Of a stretch of DNA of 64,000 nt, positions 9,283 through 18,286 are shown in pieces. The translations under genes were made by a program, and so were the position numbers. The stretch spans positions 1-64,000 of the forward strand of contig NZ_JBHUOR010000003.1 in NCBI RefSeq assembly GCF_042686175.1. Reading direction: 5' to 3'. This DNA is from Kurthia populi (GTDB lineage: Bacteria; Bacillota; Bacilli; Bacillales_A; Planococcaceae). The notes beneath the pieces are model-generated. The model was given only the letters and a program-made list of their open reading frames with translations. It was not told where the DNA came from and made no database searches. Within the stretch, counting starts at the first letter, position 1, and each line of letters begins with the position of its first letter.

Positions 9283-9314
9283 CCGCTTGCGTTTCGACGC
9301 AGGCGGCTTTTTTA
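9283..9314 (+). terminator. terminator of coiled-coil gene
   Basis: CCGCTTGCGT and ACGCAGGCGG pair around a short loop with one G-T pair, followed by CTTTTTTATT. The end of the minus-strand rocR-like gene lies in the T run. Confidence 0.8.
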
Positions 9315-10664
9315 TTGTAAGCCGAGGCGTTTCATACGATATTGAAGACTTTGTCGGCTAAGGCCTAACTGTTTTGCGGCAAGCGTAATATGATGCTGTG
9401 TATCCGTTAATACTTTTTCTAAAATGACACGCTCTGCATCGAGTAATTGCTCCTTTAAGTTTTTTGACGAATCTTGCTCAAATGATGTAAACATCGCTTT
9501 TTGAAGTTTAGGAGCTTTCATCCGGAAATAATACGGCAAATGTACCTCATCAATAATTTGCTCGTATTCCATACTGTTCATGGCTGATTCAATCGCATGC
9601 TCAAGCTCACGCACATTCCCCGGCCAGTCATGCTGACGAAAATGCTCGCGGGCAGCGGGTGAAATCGATTGGACATTCATTTGCAGCAAATCATTGTATT
9701 TATGAATAAAGCTTTCTACTAATAAATCTAAATCATCCATGCGCTCTCGAAGCGGCGGAATCATTAGTGCGACAACTGCAAGACGATAATATAAATCTTT
9801 ACGTAGCTTTTCCTGTACAATTAATTCAAATGGATCCTCATTAATGGTCGCAATCATGCGTACATCTACTGAAATCTCTTGTAAGCCGCCAATCCGGCGC
9901 ACCTTTTTCTCTTGTAGTACGCGCAGTAGCTTGGCCTGTAGATGGATAGGTAATGAATTTAACTCATCTAACAATAACGTGCCGCCATTTGCCTGCTCAA
10001 ATAAGCCTGGACGATCCTCTGCACCAGTAAATGCCCCTTTCGTTGTACCAAATAAAATACTCTCCATTAGCGTATCAGGCAACGCCGCACAGTTTTGTGC
10101 AATGAGTGGCTTATCGGAGCGATTGCTAGCATCATGGATGCTTTGCACAAATAATTCCTTTCCGGTTCCTGTTTCGCCAATTAATAGCACATTAGACGTT
10201 GTACGCGCCGCACGTTTTGCGAGCTCTATAACATCGAGAAGCCCACTATTTTCACCAATAATATCATCAAAATGGAAGGATGGCTTTAGTGCCTCTTTTT
10301 GATGTCGTAAAAGTCGCTCTATTTTCGTAACATCCGTCGCAATTTCCATAACGGCTGTTACCTCACCCGCTTCAACAATCGGATAGGTATTATTAACCGT
10401 CATAATTTTACGCCCGATATTATTAAAATATTGCTGCTTTACGTTTAGCACGGCTTCCCCGGTATGAAGTGCCGTTAGTAATGTACTTTCCTCATTTTCC
10501 TGAAACTGAAAGACATCATGAATATTTTTATCGAGCACTTCACTACGATTCATCGCCTCTAGCTCGGACATTTTATGATTGTATACAATGGTTTTGCCTG
10601 TCGCATCAATTATATGAACGCCTACATTCAAACAATCCATGGCATTGATTAATAATTTTTCCAT
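9312..10664 (-). CDS. rocR: RocR-type sigma-54 transcriptional activator
   Basis: About 450 residues from ATG 10664 (GAGGTG site); the longer frame to 10751 would run into the intergenic control region. Order: PAS-like sensor (about 5-115), AAA+ domain with Walker A GETGTGKE, the sigma-54 contact loop GAFTGA, Walker B GGTLLLDELNSLP, and a C-terminal Fis-type helix-turn-helix (AAKQLGLSRQSLQYRMKRLGL). B. subtilis RocR has 461 residues and the same plan, and activates arginine/ornithine genes with ornithine or citrulline as signal. It is divergent from rocD, which has a sigma-54 promoter, so it very likely controls rocD. Confidence 0.88.
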   Translation of the reverse strand: MEKLLINAMDCLNVGVHIIDATGKTIVYNHKMSELEAMNRSEVLDKNIHDVFQFQENEESTLLTALHTGEAVLNVKQQYFNNIGRKIMTVNNTYPIVEAGEVTAVMEIATDVTKIERLLRHQKEALKPSFHFDDIIGENSGLLDVIELAKRAARTTSNVLLIGETGTGKELFVQSIHDASNRSDKPLIAQNCAALPDTLMESILFGTTKGAFTGAEDRPGLFEQANGGTLLLDELNSLPIHLQAKLLRVLQEKKVRRIGGLQEISVDVRMIATINEDPFELIVQEKLRKDLYYRLAVVALMIPPLRERMDDLDLLVESFIHKYNDLLQMNVQSISPAAREHFRQHDWPGNVRELEHAIESAMNSMEYEQIIDEVHLPYYFRMKAPKLQKAMFTSFEQDSSKNLKEQLLDAERVILEKVLTDTQHHITLAAKQLGLSRQSLQYRMKRLGLQ

Positions 10665-10699
10665 TTTGTCACCTCTTTTCACTAGCATAGCAAAAAAAA

Positions 10700-10788
10700 T
10701 TGGCGAAATGGGTAAAACGCCAAAAAATTTCTTAATTTTCTGGCTTATCATACAATAAAAAGCGTTTTATGATGCGGATTTGACGCTT
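10700..10788. promoter_or_regulatory. candidate RocR upstream activating sites
   Basis: Two inverted repeats lie between rocR and the rocD promoter: TTGGCG (10700-10705) with CGCCAA (10718-10723), and AAGCG (10760-10764) with CGCTT (10784-10788). Position and symmetry fit enhancer sites for the neighbouring activator; binding is inferred. Confidence 0.5.
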
Positions 10789-10796
10789 AGTAGAAG

Positions 10797-10814
10797 TTGG
10801 CATGATTTTTGCAT
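10797..10814 (+). promoter_or_regulatory. sigma-54 promoter of rocD
   Basis: TTGGCATGATTTTTGCAT has GG (10799-10800) and GC (10811-10812) with a 10-base spacer, a complete sigma-54 signature. The expected start is near 10823, ahead of the rocD ribosome site. Confidence 0.88.
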
Positions 10815-10857
10815 AGATAAAGTCGACACATACTTTTTTTAAAGGGGCGGATTGATT

Positions 10858-12051
10858 ATGACAACAGCATCTTCATCGATTATGACAACAACTGAAAAAT
10901 TAGGCGCACACAATTATCACCCACTGCCAATCGTGATTGAGCGTGGCGAAGGTGTTTGGGTATATGATCCGGAGGGCACGAAGTATATGGATATGCTATC
11001 GGCTTATTCGGCACTCAACCAAGGGCATCGTCACCCTAAAATTATTCAGGCACTTGTCGACCAAGCACAGAAGGTCACGTTAACATCACGTGCATTCCAT
11101 AATGACCAATTGGCACCGTGGTATGAAAAGGTGACACAAATGACCGGAAAAAATATGGTGCTGCCGATGAATACAGGCGCCGAAGCGGTGGAGTCCGCAA
11201 TTAAAGTGGCACGTCGCTGGGCATATGATGTCAAAGGTGTGGAAGCAGGGAAAGCAGAAATTATTGGCTGTATCGGCAATTTCCACGGTCGTACAATGGG
11301 TGCCTTATCCCTCTCATCTGAGGAGGAGTATAAGCGAGGCTTTGGGCCAATGTTAGAAGGGTTTAAGGTCGTGCCTTACGGGGACGCAGTGGCACTCGAG
11401 CAAGCGATTACGCCAAATACGGCGGCGTTTATCGTTGAACCCATTCAAGGGGAAGCGGGCATTATTATGCCACCAAAAGGCTATTTAAAAGCAGTAGAAG
11501 CAATTTGTCGCAAACATCAAGTATTATTCATTTGTGATGAAATCCAAACAGGCCTTGCGCGTACAGGGAAATTATTCGCTTATGAATGGGAGGATGTCAT
11601 GCCGGATATGCTTATTTTAGGAAAAGCATTAGGCGGCGGTGTGATGCCAATCTCTGCGGTCGTGGCGAATAAGGATATTTTAGGCGTCTTAAATCCTGGC
11701 TCACACGGCTCAACATTTGGCGGCAATCCACTAGCTTGTGCAGTATCCACTGCTTCTCTTGAAGTCATTGAAGAGGAAAACCTTGTACAGCGTTCGCTTG
11801 AGCTTGGGCAGTACTTTAAAGAGCAACTTGAAACAATCAACCATGTAGCTATTAAGGAAATTCGTGGCACAGGGCTCTTTATTGGTATTGAGCTACACAC
11901 AGATGCGCGTCCTTACTGCGAGGCACTGATGAAAAAGGGCTTATTATGTAAGGAAACGCATGCAACCGTTATCCGCTTTGCTCCACCTCTTGTGATTTCA
12001 AAAGAAGAGCTAGACTGGGCGCTTGAGCAGATTAAAACGCTCTTTAATTAA
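10858..12051 (+). CDS. rocD: ornithine aminotransferase RocD
   Basis: PLP enzyme that converts ornithine and 2-oxoglutarate to glutamate semialdehyde and glutamate in arginine/ornithine degradation. 397 residues from ATG 10858, close to the 401 of B. subtilis RocD. The frame is open six bases further to a TTG, but AAAGGGGCGG (10841-10850) is spaced correctly only for the ATG. Class-III aminotransferase signatures are NTGAEAVESAIKVARRW (near 103), FHGRTMGALS (near 144), the PLP-phase aspartate in FICDEIQTGLARTG (near 226) and the lysine in ILGKALGGG. Sigma-54 control by the divergent RocR-type activator is strongly suggested. No other roc gene is present. Confidence 0.93.
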   Translation: MTTASSSIMTTTEKLGAHNYHPLPIVIERGEGVWVYDPEGTKYMDMLSAYSALNQGHRHPKIIQALVDQAQKVTLTSRAFHNDQLAPWYEKVTQMTGKNMVLPMNTGAEAVESAIKVARRWAYDVKGVEAGKAEIIGCIGNFHGRTMGALSLSSEEEYKRGFGPMLEGFKVVPYGDAVALEQAITPNTAAFIVEPIQGEAGIIMPPKGYLKAVEAICRKHQVLFICDEIQTGLARTGKLFAYEWEDVMPDMLILGKALGGGVMPISAVVANKDILGVLNPGSHGSTFGGNPLACAVSTASLEVIEEENLVQRSLELGQYFKEQLETINHVAIKEIRGTGLFIGIELHTDARPYCEALMKKGLLCKETHATVIRFAPPLVISKEELDWALEQIKTLFN

Positions 12052-12125
12052 TTAACAAAATACCCCCAGAAGTTAGATGCCTTGTATGTTCGCTTCATGG
12101 TACACTTACATGCAGGGGGGATTTT

Positions 12126-12359
12126 ATGAGAAATTACACAACGAAGGCGTTGTTTTGGTTATGGCTTCTTATCATCTATGTACTCGTTTTCGTGGGTGCT
12201 TATTTTTATAACACGATGGCTAAAGCACCGAATGTGCCACTTTTAATCGGTGTCATCGCCCTTTTCAGTCTTATTTTTATTCCGGTGTATTTGGCGATTT
12301 GGCGTTCCATTGAAAAACGTGAGGCACGAAAAGCAGCTAAGCAACATTTACGATTTTAA
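12126..12359 (+). CDS. small two-span membrane protein
   Basis: 77 residues with two hydrophobic segments (about 8-30 and 39-60) and a basic C-terminal tail (KREARKAAKQ). The ATG has AGGGGGG upstream. It follows rocD by 74 bases and is followed by its own terminator. I do not recognise the family and suggest no function. Confidence 0.6.
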   Translation: MRNYTTKALFWLWLLIIYVLVFVGAYFYNTMAKAPNVPLLIGVIALFSLIFIPVYLAIWRSIEKREARKAAKQHLRF

Positions 12360-12401
12360 AAAAGATAGCTCTCTTCTAAAAAAAGAGATGCTATCTTTTT
12401 T
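12359..12401 (+). terminator. terminator after small membrane protein
   Basis: AAAAGATAGC and GCTATCTTTT with inner CTCTT/AAGAG pairing form a long hairpin followed by TTTT. Confidence 0.85.
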
Positions 12402-12409
12402 GATTGGTC

Positions 12410-12422
12410 GCAAGTTTCTTGC
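12410..12422. promoter_or_regulatory. short inverted repeat upstream of response regulator
   Basis: GCAAG-TTT-CTTGC is a perfect palindrome 45 bp before the response-regulator start. It could be an operator; nothing more can be said. Confidence 0.35.
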
Positions 12423-12466
12423 AACCTCGCTCTAATTAGTCAACAATAAGGGGTAGGGGGTATAAA

Positions 12467-13117
12467 ATGAACACCATTTTACTTGTTGACGACGAACATC
12501 CTATTACCGATGTTTTACAAACGTATTTTGAAAAATTACCAGCGCATGTAGTTATAGCGCATACAGGAAGTCAGGCATTAGATTTACTTGAAAAACATGT
12601 TGTTGATTTAGTTATTTTAGATTTAATGCTGCCCGACATGCGTGGTGAAGATATTTGTCTCTATCTAAAGCTAGAAACATCGATTCCGGTCATTATGCTT
12701 ACCGCAAAAATTAGCATTGAAGATAAGCTCAATGGATTTCATATTGGAGCTGACGATTACGTAATTAAACCTTTTCATCCAAAAGAAATCGTAGCACGTG
12801 CAAAAAGGCTTTTACCGAAATCAGCGAATCTTCAAGTAGGTGCAATTAATTATGAAGCAACAGCACGACTGCTTACCTTACCGGATGAAGCCGTTACGTT
12901 GACAGAGAATGAAGGGAAAATTATGACATTACTACTTGAGAATCCAACGAAAGTATTTAGTCGTTATGAAATGATTGAAAATTTATTTAGTGAAGAGACA
13001 GACCCACGGGTTATTGATCAGCATATAAAAAATATTCGGAAGAAAATAAACTACCCACTCATTCAAACTGTTTTTGGTATTGGGTATAAATTAGAAGAAG
13101 TGAGTCATCTCTCATGA
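12467..13117 (+). CDS. OmpR/PhoB-family response regulator
   Basis: 216 residues. The receiver domain shows the acidic pair in LLVDDEHP (near 8), the phosphorylation aspartate in LVILDLMLPDM (near 51) and the switch lysine in VIKPF (near 100). Residues 125-212 form the winged-helix output domain (LTENEGKIMTLLLENP; HIKNIRKKI). AGGGGG precedes the ATG. The stop overlaps the kinase start by four bases (ATGA), so the two are translated together. The downstream lipoprotein suggests the pair senses a metal or envelope stress. Confidence 0.9.
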   Translation: MNTILLVDDEHPITDVLQTYFEKLPAHVVIAHTGSQALDLLEKHVVDLVILDLMLPDMRGEDICLYLKLETSIPVIMLTAKISIEDKLNGFHIGADDYVIKPFHPKEIVARAKRLLPKSANLQVGAINYEATARLLTLPDEAVTLTENEGKIMTLLLENPTKVFSRYEMIENLFSEETDPRVIDQHIKNIRKKINYPLIQTVFGIGYKLEEVSHLS

Positions 13118-14151
13118 AACTTGTAGTGAAAATAACGATTCTGTTGACTCTTTTCACATTTTCTACGCTAATAATCAGTATGTATATCTTATTACATAAA
13201 GCACATAAGCATTTTCAAATGCTCGATTCTAGTCAAAATGACGCACTCCTCGCCCATTTTGATATGGCTTTACGAGAAACAGCTAGTTGGACATTACTCA
13301 TTCTTTTCGTAGTAATTAGCATTGCGAGTTTTTTATTAGCGCGAATGATTATTAAGCCAATGCACATTCTTCAAGCTTTTGCGCTTAAGCTCGTCAAAGG
13401 AGAAAGATATGTCTCCTTACCTTCTATGCCAAATGATGCAATCGGACAATTGGGGTGTTCCCTACAGACACTCGATAAAACACTCGCTCAGTATGAGCAA
13501 TCACGAAATGAAATGACTCAAAATCTGGCACATGAAATACGGAATCCATTGGCTACTTTAAAAAGTCAATTAAGTGCTTTTGAAGATGGTCTTTGGGAAG
13601 TAACACCAGCACGTTTATCGAATTGTACAGCGGAGTTAGATCGATTGATTGGTCTTGTAGCAGAGCTCGATCAATTAAATGTGATTAATGATCCAAAATT
13701 CACTATTGAGCGAAAAAACCAATTCATTGCACCAATTATCGAAAAAACGGCGATGCTTTATGCGCCGATTTGTTTATCAAAAAAAATGGAGTTAGCGATT
13801 GATGTAGCACCTCATTTAAAGGGCTTCGTCGATGAAAAACGACTTACACAAATTTTACAAAATATTTTTGAAAATGCCATTCACGCTGTCGAATCAGATG
13901 GACGTATTCAGTGTTATGCAAAGGAAAATGGGCAATCTCTTTGTATTATTATCGCAGATACAGGTGGTGGCTCACCTACTCCTGAAAAGCTATTTACGCG
14001 CTATGTTAGTAGTACATCCTCTTCTAATAAAGGGTTAGGACTAACGATTACAAAAGCATTAGTAGAAGCCCATCAAGGAACCATTATGATGAAAAATAAT
14101 GATATAGGTGGCATGACTTGTCAAATTGATCTCCCTCGCCATTCTTCATAA
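13114..14151 (+). CDS. sensor histidine kinase
   Basis: 345 residues, a compact kinase. Two membrane spans (about 6-27 and 53-76) enclose a short outside loop of only 25 residues; then HAMP, the phosphorylated histidine in NLAHEIRNPLATLKSQ (near 141), the N-box QNIFENAIHAV (near 248) and ATP-lid motifs ADTGGG and NKGLGLTITKALVEAH. The first G-box is DTGGG instead of DxGxG in its usual setting, which is tolerated. The small external domain suggests sensing within the membrane or of ions. It is partner of the overlapping response regulator. Confidence 0.9.
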   Translation: MKLVVKITILLTLFTFSTLIISMYILLHKAHKHFQMLDSSQNDALLAHFDMALRETASWTLLILFVVISIASFLLARMIIKPMHILQAFALKLVKGERYVSLPSMPNDAIGQLGCSLQTLDKTLAQYEQSRNEMTQNLAHEIRNPLATLKSQLSAFEDGLWEVTPARLSNCTAELDRLIGLVAELDQLNVINDPKFTIERKNQFIAPIIEKTAMLYAPICLSKKMELAIDVAPHLKGFVDEKRLTQILQNIFENAIHAVESDGRIQCYAKENGQSLCIIIADTGGGSPTPEKLFTRYVSSTSSSNKGLGLTITKALVEAHQGTIMMKNNDIGGMTCQIDLPRHSS

Positions 14152-14176
14152 GTTCTACATAAGTTCTTTTTATAAT
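14147..14176 (+). promoter_or_regulatory. direct-repeat site and -10 element before ydhK-like gene
   Basis: CATAAGTTCT occurs at 14147-14156 and again at 14158-14167, an 11-bp period that is usual for OmpR-family binding sites. TATAAT follows at 14171-14176. The repeats sit where a -35 would be, so the adjacent response regulator probably activates the lipoprotein gene directly. Confidence 0.55.
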
Positions 14177-14201
14177 GAAACAAAAGAAAGGATGAGAATA
14201 C

Positions 14202-14756
14202 ATGAAAAAATGGATTATGACAACAGCTATCATTGGAGTAATAAGTCTGAGTGCATGTGGACAAGCTGATACGACGGAAGAACAGCCAAAACAGCAACAT
14301 GATATGAATCATGAATCGATGAATCATTCGTCAAGTGAAGGAGCACCGGATGCTGTTAAAAAAGAAAAGAATCCTAAATTTTCAGTAGGTAGTAAGGTAA
14401 CCATGGAGGCCCATCATATGCCTGGTATGGACGGACAACAAGCGACTGTCTCAGGTGCGTACGACACTACGGTATATAGCGTGACTTACACGCCGACTAC
14501 GGGTAAAAAAGAACCTGTCAAAAACCATAAATGGGTCATTCATGAAGAAATCAAGAAAGCCTCCCCTACTTCGTATAAAAAGGGTGACAAAGTAACTCTA
14601 ACTGCTGACCATATGGAAGGAATGGCCGGTGCTAGAGCGACAATTGATTCCGCTAAAAAAACGACCGTTTATATGGTCGATTATAAAGATGCAGATGGAC
14701 AAATGATTAAAAATCATAAATGGGTAACAGAAGATGAATTACGAGCTGCTCACTAA
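14202..14756 (+). CDS. ydhK: YdhK-type lipoprotein with two DUF1541 repeats
   Basis: 184 residues. Signal peptide with lipobox LSAC (Cys19), then a linker rich in Met, His and Ser (QHDMNHESMNHSS), then two tandem copies of the DUF1541 unit: VGSKVTMEAHHMPGM...NHKWV (about 65-117) and KGDKVTLTADHMEGM...NHKWV (about 128-178). The protein is thus anchored outside the cell membrane. The Met/His linker and the HM-rich repeats suggest binding of copper or another soft metal; this is inference. It follows a two-component system by 50 bases. B. subtilis YdhK has the same plan. Confidence 0.88.
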   Translation: MKKWIMTTAIIGVISLSACGQADTTEEQPKQQHDMNHESMNHSSSEGAPDAVKKEKNPKFSVGSKVTMEAHHMPGMDGQQATVSGAYDTTVYSVTYTPTTGKKEPVKNHKWVIHEEIKKASPTSYKKGDKVTLTADHMEGMAGARATIDSAKKTTVYMVDYKDADGQMIKNHKWVTEDELRAAH

Positions 14757-14759
14757 AAT

Positions 14760-14792
14760 TAAAGGGTTGGAATTGATTATTCCAATCCTTTT
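14760..14792. terminator. bidirectional terminator
   Basis: AAAGGGTTGGAAT and ATTCCAATCCTTT form a hairpin flanked by A and T runs. It ends ydhK on the plus strand and overlaps the end of the MFS gene on the minus strand. Confidence 0.75.
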
Positions 14793-15967
14793 ACTTTGTA
14801 CGGATAGGGAGAAATTTTTAGATAAAGCATCATACTTATTATTGATACGATAAATAGCGTTGTTCCTGCTAGTATAGGAGAGGATACGAAAAAAATAAGA
14901 GGCGCCAATATTCGACCAATCGTATATTGCATGTTAGAAGCACCCATATATTGGCCACGCATCGCTTCTGGTGCATGCCTACTAACAAAATGATTGATGA
15001 CAGGTGCACGAACAATTTCACCCATCGTGAATGCCACAATGAGTACAATGAGTAGCACAAGATTGGTTGTCATACTCATAAGAAATAAACTACCACCGTT
15101 TAGTAGGCAGGATAAAATAAACACATCTCGGTCCCGCCAATTTTTAAGTAAGCGTGTTGTCGGTAAAATAAGCACCACAAACATCAGGCCGTTAATGCCT
15201 AAAAGAAGGCCTAGAATAGAGCGACTATCTAAATGCCACTGTGCCGGTACTTCATCAACGATGTATTTAGCGATAAATAAGTCGAGCTGCATAATGGTAA
15301 AAATCGATAGTACACCAGCTAAAATATAGAGAAAAAATACGCGGTCTTGCACAATCAGGCGATAATTGCCGGCCTTTTCTAGGAGGCTACGTGTGATTTT
15401 TTTAGCGGGCTTTTTTCCTGGTAAGGTCTCGGTCATTTCAATAAAAATAATGAGTAGATACACACTTAAAATAAGCGTACAGGCCCATAATAAAGGTGTG
15501 CGATAAGAGAAAAATAACGTGGCTCCGATTACCGGGCCCAGTACCGCACCAATATTTTTGACGGTAATAAAGGTCGCAAATACGTGCTTGCGCTCTTCGT
15601 CCGGCACTAAATCGGCAACCATCGCATCACTCGCGGGGCTATAAAGGGCACCGCCAATGCCAATCAATACATAGGCGACATAATCAAGCCAGTTTTCCGT
15701 TGATAACGCAAATAATGCAAACATCACGGCCTGAATACTAGCACCAATAAGCATCGTTGTTCGTCGCCCAAGTGTGTCGGCAATAACCCCACCGATCAAT
15801 TGGCCGAATAGCTGCACAAACGGTGGAATCATCATCAATATACTTGCTAGCTGTACGCCAAATTGACTGCTAAAATAAATGGCCATATACGGGAAATACA
15901 TCCAGTAGCATAGGTTAAATAACCCTTCTCCCACAAGACGAATTTTCAAATTTTTATTCCATTTCAT
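14777..15967 (-). CDS. MFS transporter, drug-exporter type
   Basis: About 396 residues from ATG 15967, which has GAGGGG; a GTG at 15982 is open but overlaps that site. Twelve hydrophobic spans, the loop 2-3 motif GGVIADTLGRRT (near 63) and a weaker second-half counterpart place it in the major facilitator superfamily, close to MdtG/YttB-like exporters. Substrate unknown. It is monocistronic. Confidence 0.85.
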   Translation of the reverse strand: MKWNKNLKIRLVGEGLFNLCYWMYFPYMAIYFSSQFGVQLASILMMIPPFVQLFGQLIGGVIADTLGRRTTMLIGASIQAVMFALFALSTENWLDYVAYVLIGIGGALYSPASDAMVADLVPDEERKHVFATFITVKNIGAVLGPVIGATLFFSYRTPLLWACTLILSVYLLIIFIEMTETLPGKKPAKKITRSLLEKAGNYRLIVQDRVFFLYILAGVLSIFTIMQLDLFIAKYIVDEVPAQWHLDSRSILGLLLGINGLMFVVLILPTTRLLKNWRDRDVFILSCLLNGGSLFLMSMTTNLVLLIVLIVAFTMGEIVRAPVINHFVSRHAPEAMRGQYMGASNMQYTIGRILAPLIFFVSSPILAGTTLFIVSIISMMLYLKISPYPYKVKGLE

Positions 15968-16145
15968 GCGCTTTCCCCTCACTGTATCGTCTACTATACC
16001 GAGCTTTTCTAGTAAAAAATAGACTTATATTTTACAATCAGGTATACTAAAAATAATAGAAATCGAATAATACGTAATTTATTTAAACTGCGGCAAAAAT
16101 AGAACAAACGTTCCGAAAGGGCGTTTTTTTATTTTCAAAAAAACA

Positions 16146-16174
16146 TTGCACAATGTATTTTTTTCTAGTAATAT
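16146..16174 (+). promoter_or_regulatory. SigA promoter of T-box/argS
   Basis: TTGCAC (16146-16151) and TAATAT (16169-16174) are 17 bases apart, just before the T-box leader. A small hairpin (16109-16130) with a T run lies upstream. Confidence 0.65.
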
Positions 16175-16184
16175 GAAACACAAT

Positions 16185-16431
16185 TCAATGATTCGACAAA
16201 TTCGATGAAAAAGAGAGTAGCCGATATGAGAGGGTTAAGCGAGCTAGGAATTGGTGTAAGCCTAGACAAATCCATACGGTGAACCGCACTTTGGAGAAAA
16301 CTTCTGAAACGTAGTAGGAAGTATCGGGGCAATCCTCGTTAACAATGATGAGTGGCCAAATTTTGGCAACTAGAGTGGTACCACGGGAATCTATGCTCTC
16401 GTCTCTTTTATAGAGGCGAGGGCTTTTTTTA
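16185..16431 (+). ncRNA. T-box leader of argS
   Basis: The T-box sequence AGAGTGGTACCACGGG lies at 16372-16387 and is followed by a terminator hairpin (GCTCTCGTCTC with GAGGCGAGGGC, 16395-16422) and seven T. Upstream lie the Stem I parts, including AGAGAGTA at the 5' side and GTGAACCGCACTTTGGAG at the 3' side. The arginine codon CGC (16285-16287) in that segment is the likely specifier; CGG at 16277-16279 is the alternative. Uncharged tRNA-Arg would pair with the specifier and the T-box bulge and allow read-through into argS. Confidence 0.93.
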
Positions 16432-16446
16432 TTGGAGGAGAAAAAA

Positions 16447-18120
16447 ATGAAAACAATGATTGCACAATTACTACATGACACACTTGATCACGCCATTGAC
16501 CAAGCGACAATCGAACAATTACTTGAAAAACCAAAACATGATGAACTAGGTGACATCGCCTTTCCATGTTTTATTTTAGCGAAACAGCTACGCCAGTCCC
16601 CTGTTCACATTGCGAAGGATTTAGCAGAAAAATTGCAAGATGTGCGTATTAAAGAAGTGGTTGCAAACGGCCCATATGTGAACTTCTTCTTACAGCCGCT
16701 TCCTATCGCGAATACGATTATTCCAGCAATTGTGAGCGAGGGAGCTGCCTATGCGACGGCACCAAAGAATGGCAAAAAAGTGGTTGTAGACTATTCATCA
16801 CCAAATATCGCGAAACCCTTCTCAATGGGGCATTTACGTTCAACGGTTATCGGGCAAGCAATTTCGAATATTGCAGAAAAAATGGGTTATGAAGCGGTTC
16901 GCATTAACCATCTTGGAGACTGGGGTACGCAGTTTGGAAAATTAATCGTTGCGTATCGCTTATGGGGCAATCCTGAGGCAATTCGTCAGCAGCCGATTCA
17001 AGAGTTATTAAAGATTTATGTGAAATTCCATGAGGAAGCGGAGAAAGATGCTACACTTGATGAGCAAGCACGCCAGGCATTTAAAGCGCTTGAGGACGGA
17101 GATGCACAAGCACTTGGGCTTTGGAAAGAATTCCGCGAAGCTTCCTTACTCGAATTTAATGAAATTTATGAGCTTTTAGGCGTTCATTTTAATTCAACGA
17201 ATGGCGAAGCCTTTTATAATGATAAAATGGACCGCGTCGTAGAAGAGCTAGAAGCTAAAAAATTACTAACATCTTCAGAAGGTGCACAGGTCGTTGATTT
17301 AGGTGAAACCCTGCCTCCTTGCTTAATTAAAAAGAAAGACGGCGCGACACTTTATGCAACGCGTGATTTAGCTGCTGCCATTTATCGTCTCGAAAACTAC
17401 GCACCTGAAAAACTATTTTATGTTGTTGGTGGCGAGCAAACACTACACTTCAAACAATGGTTCCAAGTGCTTGATAAACTGGGCTATGACGCATCAAAAT
17501 TTGCCCATATTCCATTTGGTATGATGCTAAAAGACGGCAAAAAAATGTCGACACGTAAGGGCAAAATTGTCTTATTAGCAAATGTATTGAATGAAACAAT
17601 GGAAGCTGCAAAGCAAACCATTCTAGAAAAAAATCCAACGCTTGAAAATAGTGATGTAGTTGCCAAACAAGTTGGTATCGGCGCCGTATTATTCAATGAT
17701 TTAAAAAACGACCGTCTAAATGATATCGAATTTTCAATCGAGCAAATGCTAACATTTGAAGGTGAGACCGGTCCATACGTGCAATATACGAATGCACGTA
17801 TTCATACATTACTTGAAAAAGCCGATTTTAAAGCACATACTGCTCCGCTTCAAGCAATCGATGATACATTATGGCCGCTCATTAAAGTGCTCGAAACATT
17901 TGAAGCGACGATTGCGCGTGCCTATACACAGGCAGACCCTTCTCAAATTGCTAAATTTAGTTTACAACTTTCTCGCACCATTAATAAATTCTATGGTCAG
18001 CAAAAAGTCTTAACACAGGATGACACGCAGCAGGACCGCTTAACCGTGCTGTATGCCGCGTCTATTATTTTAGAGCAATGCTTAAATCTTTTAGGTATTG
18101 AGGCACCAGCGCATATGTAG
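16447..18120 (+). CDS. argS: arginyl-tRNA synthetase
   Basis: 557 residues, usual for bacterial ArgRS. Class-I signatures: HIGH-like SPNIAKPFSMGHLRST (near 118-133) and the KMSKS-like KKMSTRKGK (near 363). The N-terminal additional domain that recognises tRNA-Arg and the C-terminal anticodon-binding helix bundle are present. GGAGGAG lies 7 bases before ATG 16447; the longer frame from 16432 would start inside the ribosome site. A T-box controls it by tRNA-Arg charging. Confidence 0.96.
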   Translation: MKTMIAQLLHDTLDHAIDQATIEQLLEKPKHDELGDIAFPCFILAKQLRQSPVHIAKDLAEKLQDVRIKEVVANGPYVNFFLQPLPIANTIIPAIVSEGAAYATAPKNGKKVVVDYSSPNIAKPFSMGHLRSTVIGQAISNIAEKMGYEAVRINHLGDWGTQFGKLIVAYRLWGNPEAIRQQPIQELLKIYVKFHEEAEKDATLDEQARQAFKALEDGDAQALGLWKEFREASLLEFNEIYELLGVHFNSTNGEAFYNDKMDRVVEELEAKKLLTSSEGAQVVDLGETLPPCLIKKKDGATLYATRDLAAAIYRLENYAPEKLFYVVGGEQTLHFKQWFQVLDKLGYDASKFAHIPFGMMLKDGKKMSTRKGKIVLLANVLNETMEAAKQTILEKNPTLENSDVVAKQVGIGAVLFNDLKNDRLNDIEFSIEQMLTFEGETGPYVQYTNARIHTLLEKADFKAHTAPLQAIDDTLWPLIKVLETFEATIARAYTQADPSQIAKFSLQLSRTINKFYGQQKVLTQDDTQQDRLTVLYAASIILEQCLNLLGIEAPAHM

Positions 18121-18129
18121 GGTATAAAA

Positions 18130-18264
18130 GAAGCTTTGACATACGTGTAAAATTGCCCGTTCCTAGGAACATATGAAAAACCGGAATCACGCTGTGGCGC
18201 GGTTCCGGTTTTATTGTTGCGAACGCTTAAAAAGAAAATGACGTGTTTTGTCCCAGACTCTTTT
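18130..18264. repeat. dispersed palindromic repeat, copy A
   Basis: About 130 bp similar over its whole length to 37442-37575. Shared blocks are GACATA-GTGTAAAA at the left, the hairpin ACCGGAATC...GCGCGGTTCCGGTTTT in the middle, GTTGCGAAC, and TGTCCCAG-CTCTTTT at the right. The hairpin with T run can end argS transcripts. Confidence 0.75.
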
Positions 18265-18286
18265 TTAGACGCGATTTTCTTTGATA

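Noticed and set aside
9844..10302. 152-codon plus-strand frame
   Set aside because: Shadow of the AAA+ domain of the RocR-type gene.
16102..16113. GAACAAACGTTC, a match to the LexA core before the T-box promoter
   Set aside because: It overlaps a small terminator-like hairpin and lies upstream of a plain argS promoter; argS is not expected in the SOS response. Probably chance.
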